Assembly: GCA_039190275.1 (NCBI GenBank)
Contig: JBCCYF010000006.1
Span: 1 to 64,000 of the forward strand
Direction of reading: 5' to 3'
Source: Halovulum sp039190275
GTDB taxonomy: Bacteria; Pseudomonadota; Alphaproteobacteria; Rhodobacterales; Rhodobacteraceae
Length of the DNA: 64,000 nt
The position numbers were made by a program, and so were the translations under genes. The notes below the pieces were generated by a model. That model saw nothing but the letters and a program-made list of their open reading frames with translations. It was not told the origin of the DNA and ran no database searches. Positions within the stretch are counted from its first letter, which is position 1. Each line of letters begins with the position of its first letter. Shown here piece by piece: positions 1 through 6,839 of the stretch.

Positions 1-389
1 ATGCGCAGACGGGCCTGTGCGGACAGGCTGTCCAGCAGGATCATCGCCCGCAACGTATCGATCGGCGGATCACTGCTGACCAGCAGTCTTGGTTCGCTGA
101 TCCGTCCAAGGCGGATAAGTGCGGAAAGCAAACCCCGGACGCCCTTGGTTTCCTCTGCTATGGTGCGGTCATGAGCGCGGATTGACTGGCCGAGCCGTTC
201 GATGTCCCGCGACAGTTCGGTCATCGCTGCTTCATAGGCGCGAAGCGCGCGCCCCAATGCCCCGCGCTGGCCCTGGCTTGTCGTTGCGCGGGCTATCTCG
301 GCCTCGGCGCGTTGCAGGTCCACAATCGGATCGGCAAGTAGCGGCGCGCTCAGAAGCGATATAGCCAGGGCAAGGGCCAGACCGCGCAT
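1..389 (-). CDS. EnvC-like murein hydrolase activator, N-terminal part (runs off the window)
   Basis: The first 129 codons of a gene that continues past the left edge. It starts with ATG at 389, overlapping the gpmI stop as ATGA, so the two are translationally coupled. Residues 1-19 form a signal peptide (MRGLALALAISLLSAPLLA). What follows is Ala/Glu/Arg/Gln-rich helical sequence typical of the coiled-coil N-terminus of EnvC/M23-family activators, including a phrase of the type LGRISEPRLLVSSDP that fits this family. Known role of the family: periplasmic proteins that activate amidases at the division septum through a degenerate LytM domain. That C-terminal domain lies outside the window, so the assignment rests on the coiled coil, the signal peptide and the known gpmI-envC neighbourhood in Rhodobacterales. 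Confidence 0.7.
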   Translation of the reverse strand, partial: MRGLALALAISLLSAPLLADPIVDLQRAEAEIARATTSQGQRGALGRALRAYEAAMTELSRDIERLGQSIRAHDRTIAEETKGVRGLLSALIRLGRISEPRLLVSSDPPIDTLRAMILLDSLSAQARLR

Positions 390-1903
390 CAGCCGTTCTC
401 GATCAGCGATGTGCCGGTCATCTCGGGCGGTTGCGGCATTCCCATAAGGTCCAGAAGGCTGGGCGCCAGATCGCCCAGGCGGCCGGGTTTCAGGCGCGCG
501 CCCGGAGGTCCGCCAAACAGGACGACGGGCACCGGATTGAGTGTATGCGCGGTATGTGGACCGCCCGTCTTTGGGTCGACCATGACCTCGCAATTCCCAT
601 GATCCGCCGTCACGATCAGCGCACCGCCGACTTCCCTGACGGCCCTGACCAATTGATCGACACCCGCATCCACTGCTTCGCAGGCCGCGATTGCAGCCGC
701 CAGGTCACCGGTATGGCCCACCATGTCCGGGTTCGCGAAATTCACGACAATCAAGTCGAAGGTGTCGTGGACCGCTTTCACAAGATGCTCGGTGACCTCG
801 GCAGCGGACATTTCTGGCTTCAGGTCATAGGTCTTAACCTTGGGGCTGGGGGCCATATAGCGGCTCTCACCCTGCTGTGGCGTTTCCTGTCCGCCGTTCA
901 AAAAGAACGTGACATGCGGATATTTCTCGGTCTCTGCGATGCGAAACTGGGTCTTGCCATGGGACGCTACCCAGGCCCCAAGTGTGTTCACGATTTCGAT
1001 CGAGGGGAACATGACATCCATGAAGGCGTTGTGGGACGCGGAGTACTCCACCAACCCGCAGACCGCCTCCCAGTCGGGCCGACCGCTGACGTCAAAGTCA
1101 TCGAAGTCGGGCGCGGCAAGTGCGGACAGGATCTCGCGCGCGCGGTCGGCGCGAAAGTTGAGAAACAGCAGGCCGTCCCCATCGCCTGGGCCGGCGTAAT
1201 CCCCGATTACCGTCGGAGTGATGAATTCATCCGTCTCCCCAGCTGCATATGCCGCAGAGATTGCCGCGTCGGCCGAGGCCTTTTGCGGTGCGTTCCCCAA
1301 CACAGCGGCGACCGCCTGGGACACGCGCTCCCACCTGTTGTCGCGATCCATCGCATAAAAGCGGCCCATGACGGTCCCGAACACCGCCGCCTTGGGAAGA
1401 TGTCGGTGCAGCTCTTCGATCTGGGACCGGGCCGAGCTGGGGGCTACATCGCGCCCGTCTGTCACCGCGTGGAGGATCACCGGGATCCCGGCGTTGCAAA
1501 TCACCTCTGCGGCCTTGGCGATGTGGCGCTGATGGGCATGCACCCCGCCTGGCGATGCCAGGGCCATAAGATGGGCTCGGCCAGCGCTGGCCTTGAGCCG
1601 GGCGATGAAGGTCTGCAGCGCTGGATTGTCGGCGAAACTTCCGTCCTCGATTGCATTGTCGATCCGGGGAAGGTCCATCCAGACCGTCCTACCTGCACCG
1701 ATATTTGTGTGACCAACCTCGGAGTTGCCCATCTGACCTTCCGGCAGGCCCACCGCGGGCCCATGCGCGGTCAGCGTTGCATTCGGGCATGTGGACATCA
1801 GCCTATCAAAGGCTGGCGTATGTGCCAGGGCGACAGCATTTGCGGTCGGGTCGGGGTTTACGCCCCAACCGTCAAGGATGCAGAGCACTACGGGTTTTGT
1901 CAT
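389..1903 (-). CDS. gpmI: 2,3-bisphosphoglycerate-independent phosphoglycerate mutase
   Basis: A 504-residue protein, the usual length for iPGM. It interconverts 3-phosphoglycerate and 2-phosphoglycerate in cytosolic glycolysis and gluconeogenesis, using two Mn ions and a phosphoserine intermediate. The sequence shows the alkaline-phosphatase-superfamily start (LCILDGWG, metal-binding Asp11), the nucleophile motif GNSEVGHTNIGAG with Ser61, the HAVTDGRD substrate loop, and the C-terminal metal motifs ADHGNCE and THT (PHTAHTLNPVP). The ATG at 1903 is the only sensible start. It overlaps the downstream envC-like gene as ATGA and lies 112 bp downstream of rlmH on the same strand. Confidence 0.97.
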   Translation of the reverse strand: MTKPVVLCILDGWGVNPDPTANAVALAHTPAFDRLMSTCPNATLTAHGPAVGLPEGQMGNSEVGHTNIGAGRTVWMDLPRIDNAIEDGSFADNPALQTFIARLKASAGRAHLMALASPGGVHAHQRHIAKAAEVICNAGIPVILHAVTDGRDVAPSSARSQIEELHRHLPKAAVFGTVMGRFYAMDRDNRWERVSQAVAAVLGNAPQKASADAAISAAYAAGETDEFITPTVIGDYAGPGDGDGLLFLNFRADRAREILSALAAPDFDDFDVSGRPDWEAVCGLVEYSASHNAFMDVMFPSIEIVNTLGAWVASHGKTQFRIAETEKYPHVTFFLNGGQETPQQGESRYMAPSPKVKTYDLKPEMSAAEVTEHLVKAVHDTFDLIVVNFANPDMVGHTGDLAAAIAACEAVDAGVDQLVRAVREVGGALIVTADHGNCEVMVDPKTGGPHTAHTLNPVPVVLFGGPPGARLKPGRLGDLAPSLLDLMGMPQPPEMTGTSLIENG

Positions 1904-2015
1904 GAGCCGGTATGTTTCTTCGGGTTTGCGTCATCCTAGAACGGCGACAGGCAAAGCGGAACAGATTTTGCCCGCTATGCTTTGAATGCGCTGATCGGGC
2001 GTCGCCAGAACCGCG

Positions 2016-2486
2016 TCAGGCCCGATGATAGGGCGTGCCGGCCAGTATCGATGCGGCACGATACAGTTGCTCGGCCAACATCGCGCGGATCAGCAGGTGC
2101 GGCCAGACCATCGGTCCGAACGACAGGGTCAGATCGGCCTTGTCGCGCAGCGAGCGATCCAGACCATCGGCACCGCCAATCACAAAAGCCGCCTCGCCCC
2201 GACCCTGATCGCGCCAGTCCGCGATGTGATTTGCAAACTCGGGGGAACTGAGCTGCTTTCCCCGCTCGTCCAACATGATGCGTACGGCGCCCCTGGGCAC
2301 CGCGGCATCCAGCAGGGGCGCTTCGGCCGCACCAGAACTGCCCTTGCGGGATTCGACTTCGGCGAGCGCCAAAGGCCCCAGTGCAAGCGGGCGTCCGGTA
2401 CGTTCGAACCTGCTGCGGTAGTTGTCGAACAGATCAAGCTCGGGGCCCGAGCGCAGTCGGCCGACCGCTACGATAACAAGACGCAT
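2016..2486 (-). CDS. rlmH: 23S rRNA (pseudouridine1915-N3)-methyltransferase RlmH
   Basis: A 156-residue SPOUT-class methyltransferase that methylates pseudouridine 1915 in helix 69 of 23S rRNA on assembled 70S ribosomes. The N-terminus (MRLVIVAVGRLR) is typical of RlmH. The trefoil-knot SAM site is visible as FVIGGADGLD followed by LSFGPMVWPH, with the conserved LAEQLYRA helix and the terminal YHRA. The frame stays open to 2597, but the extra residues resemble no RlmH and ATG 2486 has an AAGG ribosome site just upstream. It lies 10 bp after rsfS, the usual rsfS-rlmH pair. Confidence 0.96.
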   Translation of the reverse strand: MRLVIVAVGRLRSGPELDLFDNYRSRFERTGRPLALGPLALAEVESRKGSSGAAEAPLLDAAVPRGAVRIMLDERGKQLSSPEFANHIADWRDQGRGEAAFVIGGADGLDRSLRDKADLTLSFGPMVWPHLLIRAMLAEQLYRAASILAGTPYHRA

Positions 2487-2496
2487 AGCAGACCTT

Positions 2497-2925
2497 TCAG
2501 GCGTCGGTCTTGCGCCGCTCCAACTGAGCCTCGGGCGAGAGCCACATCTTTTCCAGCTGATAGAACTCGCGCACCTCGGGGCGGAAGATATGCACAATCA
2601 CATCGCCGCAATCTATGAGCACCCAGTCCCCGGCGTCCTTTCCTTCGGTCCGGACGGATTGTCCGAATGACTGCTTCAGTCGACCGGCCAGGTTTTCGGC
2701 GATCGCCGCGACCTGCCTGGATGAGCGCCCGCTAGCCACCACCATGTTGTCCGCCATTTCGGATTTGCCAGCCAGCGAAATGTTAATGACATCTTCGGCT
2801 TTGTCGTCCTCAAGTGAGCTGAGGATAAGCGAAAGCAAGCTGGTGTTTCGCGCGCCCGGCGCTGCCGGGACTAATGTGTCACGCGACGTTGCGGCAGCGG
2901 GTGCCGCAGTAGCACGTTCTGACAG
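2497..2925 (-). CDS. rsfS: Ribosomal silencing factor RsfS, probable CTG start
   Basis: RsfS binds ribosomal protein uL14 and blocks 30S/50S joining in starved cells. Core motifs are EDKAEDV-like (DDKAEDVINISL), MVVASGRSSRQVAAIAE, GKDAGDWVLIDCGDVIVH and FRPEVREFYQLEKMW. A TTG at 2838 would give 113 residues, but the frame stays open and coding-like upstream. A strong AAGGAGG lies at 2934-2940, eight bases before an in-frame CTG at 2925. Starting there gives 142 residues beginning (M)SERATAAPAAATSRDTL, a plausible N-terminus. No in-frame ATG, GTG or TTG lies near that ribosome site. The gene sits 10 bp before rlmH. The identity is certain; the start is my inference. Confidence 0.93.
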   Translation of the reverse strand: MSERATAAPAAATSRDTLVPAAPGARNTSLLSLILSSLEDDKAEDVINISLAGKSEMADNMVVASGRSSRQVAAIAENLAGRLKQSFGQSVRTEGKDAGDWVLIDCGDVIVHIFRPEVREFYQLEKMWLSPEAQLERRKTDA

Positions 2926-2933
2926 AACGATGT

Positions 2934-2940
2934 CCTCCTT
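2934..2940 (-). promoter_or_regulatory. Strong Shine-Dalgarno that decides the rsfS start
   Basis: On the minus strand the sequence reads AAGGAGG, a near-perfect anti-16S match. The only spaced, in-frame start-like codon for rsfS is CTG at 2925 (8-base spacer). ATC at 2931 and GTT at 2928 are too close. The TTG at 2838 is about 95 bases away and has no comparable site. Confidence 0.6.
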
Positions 2941-3252
2941 ACGGATGCGCCGCTCCCCCCGGCGCTGGGTGTATGTAATGTAACCTCGACGGGCATCGTT
3001 CTCAAGGGAACGCTTGCAGAGAGACCCGATAGGCGCAGGCTGGCCACAGTAGATCGCTGTCGCATGCTCGGCGTTGCAGACCGACCTCCCGCCCGGTATC
3101 GCAGCCTCATGATTGTTTTCTGGGTGCAGGCGGGCGATCCCCAGCGTGTGTGTTCACAGCGGCCCGCGGCACCCTGCACCGCCCACTAATGAAAGATTGA
3201 CAATCATTTTTTACTGTTTCACATTAAATATCATGTGTTGGAGAGATGAGTT
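2941..3252. other. Non-coding interval between rsfS and the divergent membrane-protein gene
   Basis: About 310 bases between divergent genes. The left part (to about 3180) is GC-rich with no convincing reading frame. The right part (3180-3245) turns AT-rich and holds the likely promoter of the rightward gene. The rsfS-rlmH-gpmI promoter should also lie here on the minus strand, but I see no clear elements for it. Confidence 0.4.
3197..3235 (+). promoter_or_regulatory. Probable sigma-70 promoter for the DUF2975/Xre pair
   Basis: A perfect TTGACA at 3197-3202 is followed by a T-rich spacer and an AT-rich block (CATTAAATATCAT) that could carry the -10 element. This is the only strongly AT-rich stretch of the interval, and it ends about 15 bases before the GGAGAGATGAG ribosome site of the next gene. 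The -10 spacing is not ideal, so the exact element is uncertain. Confidence 0.4.
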
Positions 3253-3795
3253 ATGAACAACGACAAATTTGTAAAACTTCGCCGGTTGAGCCGGTTCCTG
3301 CGTTTGGGCACCCTAGTTGCGATAACATTGATGGGGGTCGGGTTTGCCGCGGTCGCGTTTTCGCGCGGTCTGATGTCGGACCTTGCACAGGCGCGGTTTG
3401 GCGACGAAATTGTCCAAGCCGGTGTCACACCTATTGAACATGCCATGCTGACTCTGGTCATCGGTCTTGCCCTTATGCCGGCGGTTTGGGCGCTGGTTTC
3501 GCTGGCACAACTGTTCACCGGATTTATCCAAGGCGATGTGCTCAGCGCGCGGACTGCCAGTCACCTTTTGGCCTTTGGTCAAGCTGTGATCGCAGCGTCG
3601 GTGGCGGGCATTGTCGCTCCGGCCTTGGCGAGCGTTCTGCTCAGTTGGGACAACCCAAGCGGTGCCCGGGCACTGGTTGTGAGTCTCTCAAGCGATACGG
3701 TTGCGGCGGCTCTTTTCGGCGGGCTGATAATCACCGTGGGATGGGCGATGCGCGAGGCCGCAGCGCAAGCCGAGGAGAACCGGACCTTTGTCTGA
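3253..3795 (+). CDS. DUF2975-type four-helix membrane protein
   Basis: A 180-residue integral membrane protein with about four hydrophobic segments (residues roughly 18-38, 65-88, 105-130 and 148-167) and a short charged N-terminus. Length, topology and the adjacent Xre/Cro-type regulator match the DUF2975 family, which is nearly always encoded with a small helix-turn-helix protein. The function of that family is unknown; a membrane sensor paired with its regulator is the common inference. ATG 3253 follows a GGAGAGATGAG ribosome site. The last codons overlap the start of the HTH gene, so the two should be translated together. Confidence 0.75.
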   Translation: MNNDKFVKLRRLSRFLRLGTLVAITLMGVGFAAVAFSRGLMSDLAQARFGDEIVQAGVTPIEHAMLTLVIGLALMPAVWALVSLAQLFTGFIQGDVLSARTASHLLAFGQAVIAASVAGIVAPALASVLLSWDNPSGARALVVSLSSDTVAAALFGGLIITVGWAMREAAAQAEENRTFV

Positions 3796-4033
3796 AGATG
3801 CGCTCGTGTCACCGGGCGATGGTGAATCGCCGGCGATTGTCGTCACCCTCGATGTGATGCTGGCGCGCCGCAAGATCCGATCCCGCGAACTGGCGGTTGC
3901 CGTCGGTATCACCGAGCAGAACATAAGCCTCCTGAAATCCGGCAAGGTGAAAGGCATACGCTTTGCAACCCTTGCCCGGATCTGCGCGGCTTTGGACTGT
4001 ACTCCGGGCGATATTCTGCGCTTGAAAGAGTAG
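3788..4033 (+). CDS. Small Xre/Cro-type transcriptional regulator
   Basis: An 81-residue protein with one HTH_26/Cro-C1-type domain over residues 20-78. The helix-turn-helix is RKIRSRELAVAVGITEQNIS followed by LKSGKVKGIRFATLARIC, and the typical ending is DCTPGDILRL. It begins with TTG at 3788, inside the preceding DUF2975 gene (8-bp overlap), and is served by a GAGGAG about eight bases upstream. An in-frame GTG at 3806 is an alternative start. The overlap and family pairing suggest it controls its own operon or responds to the membrane partner. That partnership is inference. Confidence 0.85.
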   Translation: MSEDALVSPGDGESPAIVVTLDVMLARRKIRSRELAVAVGITEQNISLLKSGKVKGIRFATLARICAALDCTPGDILRLKE

Positions 4034-4367
4034 CCATGCGCGGGCTTAGGCCGGGTAAACCCTTAAGAATATCATTCGGATCCAATAATTTGGGGGATGT
4101 ATCGGAGGTCGAACAGGCAAGTGGGCCCTGCCGCGCACATTGATTGCGAACTGAGTGACGCTGATCGGCCCTCTCGTCCCGTGGTAGCCCGGACCAAAGT
4201 CATCGGCTCGGGGCCTACCATTCCCCAAAACGCGCATACTGGTCTGCACAGGATGCCCGCCGGGCCATAATCGAAGCTGAGTGGAACAACTGAGTTCAGC
4301 ACTTACCCGGAGGCCCTGGCGTTCACCAAGGATGGGGCGACCGAAACCTTGGGAACAGATGGCGGGT
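4034..4367. other. Interval without a confident gene
   Basis: About 335 bases between the Xre gene and the 3' end of phoX. No open frame here has a start, a ribosome site and recognisable content. A short open stretch on the plus strand (4271-4369) translates to TEFSTYPEALAFTKDGAT-like residues ending at a TGA. It has no start codon and could be a gene remnant. Confidence 0.35.
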
Positions 4368-4398
4368 GATTGGGTGCCTTTACCACAGGCACCCAATC
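4368..4398. terminator. Perfect 12-bp stem hairpin downstream of phoX
   Basis: GATTGGGTGCCT (4368-4379) and AGGCACCCAATC (4387-4398) are exact inverted repeats around a 7-base loop, 12 bases beyond the phoX stop. No long T run follows on either strand, so it may work as a Rho-assisted terminator or an mRNA 3'-end stabiliser. The position, right after phoX, supports a 3'-end role. Confidence 0.7.
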
Positions 4399-4410
4399 TT
4401 CTGGTCGATA

Positions 4411-6336
4411 TTACCCTACAAGCGCATTGTCATCGCGCTTTACGGTAACGATGGCGGAACGTGGCAATGCGCCCTCACCGTCCGGGAAGGGCGTGCCAGG
4501 ATGCTGGATCCCGACAAACATGGTCCGGCGATCTGCCGACCACGTCAGTCCCGTGACCTCGGAGCCGTTTGGACCCGTAAGGAAGCGCCGGATTTCACCC
4601 GTCACCGGATCACCGGCCAACATCTGGTTGTTGCCCATCCCGGCGAAATCCCCTTCGTTGTCGTCGTCACCGTCTGTCTGGATCCAGATCAGGCCGGTTG
4701 TGTCGATGTGCATGCCGTCGGGAGAATTGAACAGGTTGCCCGCATTGATGTTGGCCGAACCGGCATAGAGGCCATCTGTGTGTACGGTTGGATTACCGGC
4801 CATCACATAGAGGTCCCAGTCAAAGGTCGCCGCGCCATGATCATCGTTGTGCGGACGCCAGCGCACAATCTGACCGTAATTGTTCAGCTCGCGCGGGTTG
4901 GGTGCGTTGGGGACCATCGGCTCGCCCGCCGCATTGGTGCGCACCGAACCGTCGTCGTTCTTGGCGCCGCGACGGGAGTTATTCGTCAGGCAGCAGTAGG
5001 CCTCAACGGCGGTGGGATTTACGGCAATCCATTCAGGACGATCCATGGTGGTCGCGCTGACCTCGGTTGCTGCGATCCGTGTGAAGATGGCGATCTCGGC
5101 TTCTGTCATGCCGGTATCTTCCGGGGTCAGAGCAATCCAGGTCCCGGTGCCATCATCGTTGAACTTGGCAACGGACAGAACACCTTCGCTCAGCAAGGTC
5201 GACGTGTCGCCACCGGGCACATAGATGTCACGGCTGGTCCACTTGTACATGTACTCGCCGCGCTCGTCGTCTCCCATATAGACCACAACCTGGCCTTCCG
5301 GGGTCAGCGCATAGGCGGCGTTCTCGTGCTTGAAACGACCAAGCGCTGTATGCTTGACCGGCGTGCCCTCGGGATCCCAAGGATCGATTTCAACGATATA
5401 GCCAGCGCGATGCGGCTCGTTTGGGTTCTTAGACAGATCAAACCGGGGATCAAATCCATGGTAGTTGTATCGACCAGGGTCAACATCGGTCGAAACGCCA
5501 TAGCGTTTGAACCCGGCGGCGTGCACCTCATCCAGCGAAAGCTCTTCGGTGGTGCCGAAGTAGCCGTTGAAATTTTCCTCACAGGTCAGATAGGTGCCCC
5601 AAGGCGTGCGGCCAGAACCGCAGTTGTTGAACGTGCCCAGCGACGCTGTGCCGGTTGCATCAGCCTCGGTCTTAAGCAGGTCATGCCCTGCGGCGGGACC
5701 GTCGATCACCATCGGAGATCGGTGGTGGATGCGGCGATTATAGGCGCTGTCGACAACGACCTGCCAACCGTCGTCACCCTCGGTCACCTCAATGACGCTT
5801 ACACCCTGGAAGTTCTGCAGGCGCGTGATGTCCTCAGCCGAGACGGCAGCGCCTTCCTGCTCGGCGGGTAGGTTGACCTTGGTGTTCACATACTCGCTGT
5901 TGACCACAAGAAGTTCAGTATCGCCCTGGGAAAACAGCTCCATCCCGTCGGTGTTTTCGCCGAACACACGGTCAGACCCCTCGGTCGGGATACCGGTGGT
6001 GGCGTCAAAGGCGGGCGCGTCGGAAAACAGCGGATCGCCCCAGCGCACAAGCACGTCCCAGTTATAGCCCGCAGGCACATGCACAGTTCCATCGGTTTGG
6101 GGCGCCAGCTGCTCAAAGGCGAAGCGGGAGGTCTGTTGCGCCATAGCGGTCGTGCTCTTGAGCACGCCCGTCCCCATCACTGCCGCCCCAGAGCCAAATG
6201 CAAGGACGCCGCCAATGAAGCCACGGCGAGAAATTGCGCGTTCCACAACCCGATCAAAGTCTTGCTCAGTAGGGCGGGGAAAGTACTGCTCGTCCCAATC
6301 ATCAAAGGACAACTCGTGCTGTTCAATGTTTGTCAT
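4411..6336 (-). CDS. phoX: PhoX-family alkaline phosphatase, Tat-exported
   Basis: A 641-residue PhoX (DUF839) protein, a Ca/Fe-dependent periplasmic phosphomonoesterase that releases phosphate from organic esters. Residues about 36-65 hold a twin-arginine signal (ISRRGFIGGVLAFGSG) ending near AMAQQ. PhoX hallmarks follow: VPAGYNWDVLVRWGDP, NNCGSGRTPWGTYLTCEENFNGYF, GRFKHENA, YMGDDERGEY, RPEWIAVNPT and SPDGMHIDTTG. I start at ATG 6336 rather than the upstream end of the frame because it has a GGAAG ribosome site and the PhoX N-terminus MTNIEQHELSFDDWDE. A candidate Pho box lies upstream and a hairpin downstream. The gene stands alone between the Xre gene and acnB. Confidence 0.95.
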   Translation of the reverse strand: MTNIEQHELSFDDWDEQYFPRPTEQDFDRVVERAISRRGFIGGVLAFGSGAAVMGTGVLKSTTAMAQQTSRFAFEQLAPQTDGTVHVPAGYNWDVLVRWGDPLFSDAPAFDATTGIPTEGSDRVFGENTDGMELFSQGDTELLVVNSEYVNTKVNLPAEQEGAAVSAEDITRLQNFQGVSVIEVTEGDDGWQVVVDSAYNRRIHHRSPMVIDGPAAGHDLLKTEADATGTASLGTFNNCGSGRTPWGTYLTCEENFNGYFGTTEELSLDEVHAAGFKRYGVSTDVDPGRYNYHGFDPRFDLSKNPNEPHRAGYIVEIDPWDPEGTPVKHTALGRFKHENAAYALTPEGQVVVYMGDDERGEYMYKWTSRDIYVPGGDTSTLLSEGVLSVAKFNDDGTGTWIALTPEDTGMTEAEIAIFTRIAATEVSATTMDRPEWIAVNPTAVEAYCCLTNNSRRGAKNDDGSVRTNAAGEPMVPNAPNPRELNNYGQIVRWRPHNDDHGAATFDWDLYVMAGNPTVHTDGLYAGSANINAGNLFNSPDGMHIDTTGLIWIQTDGDDDNEGDFAGMGNNQMLAGDPVTGEIRRFLTGPNGSEVTGLTWSADRRTMFVGIQHPGTPFPDGEGALPRSAIVTVKRDDNALVG

Positions 6337-6423
6337 TTCTCGCTTCCTGTCAGGTGGCATAAATGTGTGTTGCGACGAACCGGTTAGAGCGGGTCCAACT
6401 GTAACGTCAGATATAGTGTAACA

Positions 6424-6441
6424 TTTACAGGCTTGTGACAC
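6424..6441 (-). promoter_or_regulatory. Candidate Pho box for phoX
   Basis: On the minus strand the 18 bases read GTGTCAC-AAGC-CTGTAAA, two TGT(C/A)A half-sites with the 11-base period of PhoB boxes. The established consensus is two CTGTCAT-like repeats separated by 4 bases. A TATATC sequence 8 bases further downstream (6410-6415) could be the -10 element, about 75 bases before the ATG. There are three mismatches to the consensus, so this is a candidate only. Confidence 0.5.
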
Positions 6442-6775
6442 ACGCGGGTTGGAATATGTCTGCGTGCCGCCGATGATCGGCATAGGACGGCACGGCTTTC
6501 ACCGATGTCGGATTTTCCCGCCCACCCGCTTTGTGCTGTCGCTGTTTCGAACTGGCGGAGCCGTCGGTCCGGTGTCACCGCGCGTGACCACACCTAGGCA
6601 AAGAGATCTTCACCGAAGGGTGGGGGAATTGAACATTGACGGCGTTGACCGTTCGTCCGCGTGTTACTCATCCCATACCGTGCGGTTTTCGGACACAGTT
6701 GGTATCGAGCGTGGATCAAGGTTTATAGTCAGTGCCCGATTGCGTTTCACCTGCTACTGGAACCAACGGGTACGA

Positions 6776-6814
6776 CCTAACGCGCCAAAACCTTTGCGTT
6801 CCGGCTGCGTTAGG
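6776..6814. repeat. 8-bp dyad CCTAACGC - N23 - GCGTTAGG
   Basis: Exact inverted arms at 6776-6783 and 6807-6814 with 23 intervening bases, in the non-coding flank 26 bp beyond the acnB stop. The same arms with the same 23-base spacing occur at 39581-39588 and so on (see 39579-39625). The two loops differ. It could be a 3'-end hairpin of acnB or a dispersed palindromic element. Confidence 0.5.
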
Positions 6815-6839
6815 CGATTCAATCAAGACGCGCTAGGCT

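Larger units (their letters stand above)
6337..6839. other. phoX promoter region and acnB 3' flank
   Basis: About 500 bases without a convincing gene. The left part holds the phoX leader and the candidate Pho box. The right part contains the CCTAACGC / GCGTTAGG dyad at 6776-6814, just downstream of acnB. An open plus-strand frame across the whole region (6449-7039) has low-complexity, Cys- and Arg-rich content and runs into acnB antisense; I take it as a shadow. Confidence 0.5.

Noticed and set aside
431..1939. 502-codon plus-strand open frame across gpmI
   Set aside because: Complete antisense overlap with gpmI, whose iPGM motifs are unmistakable; the plus-strand translation is rich in Cys, His and Arg with no known domain.
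2497..2838. TTG at 2838 as rsfS start
   Set aside because: It lacks a ribosome site and discards coding-like codons that lead back to a strong Shine-Dalgarno; kept only as an alternative.
4366..5871. 501-codon plus-strand open frame across phoX
   Set aside because: Antisense to phoX, which has a Tat signal and PhoX motifs; a shadow of GC-rich codon usage.
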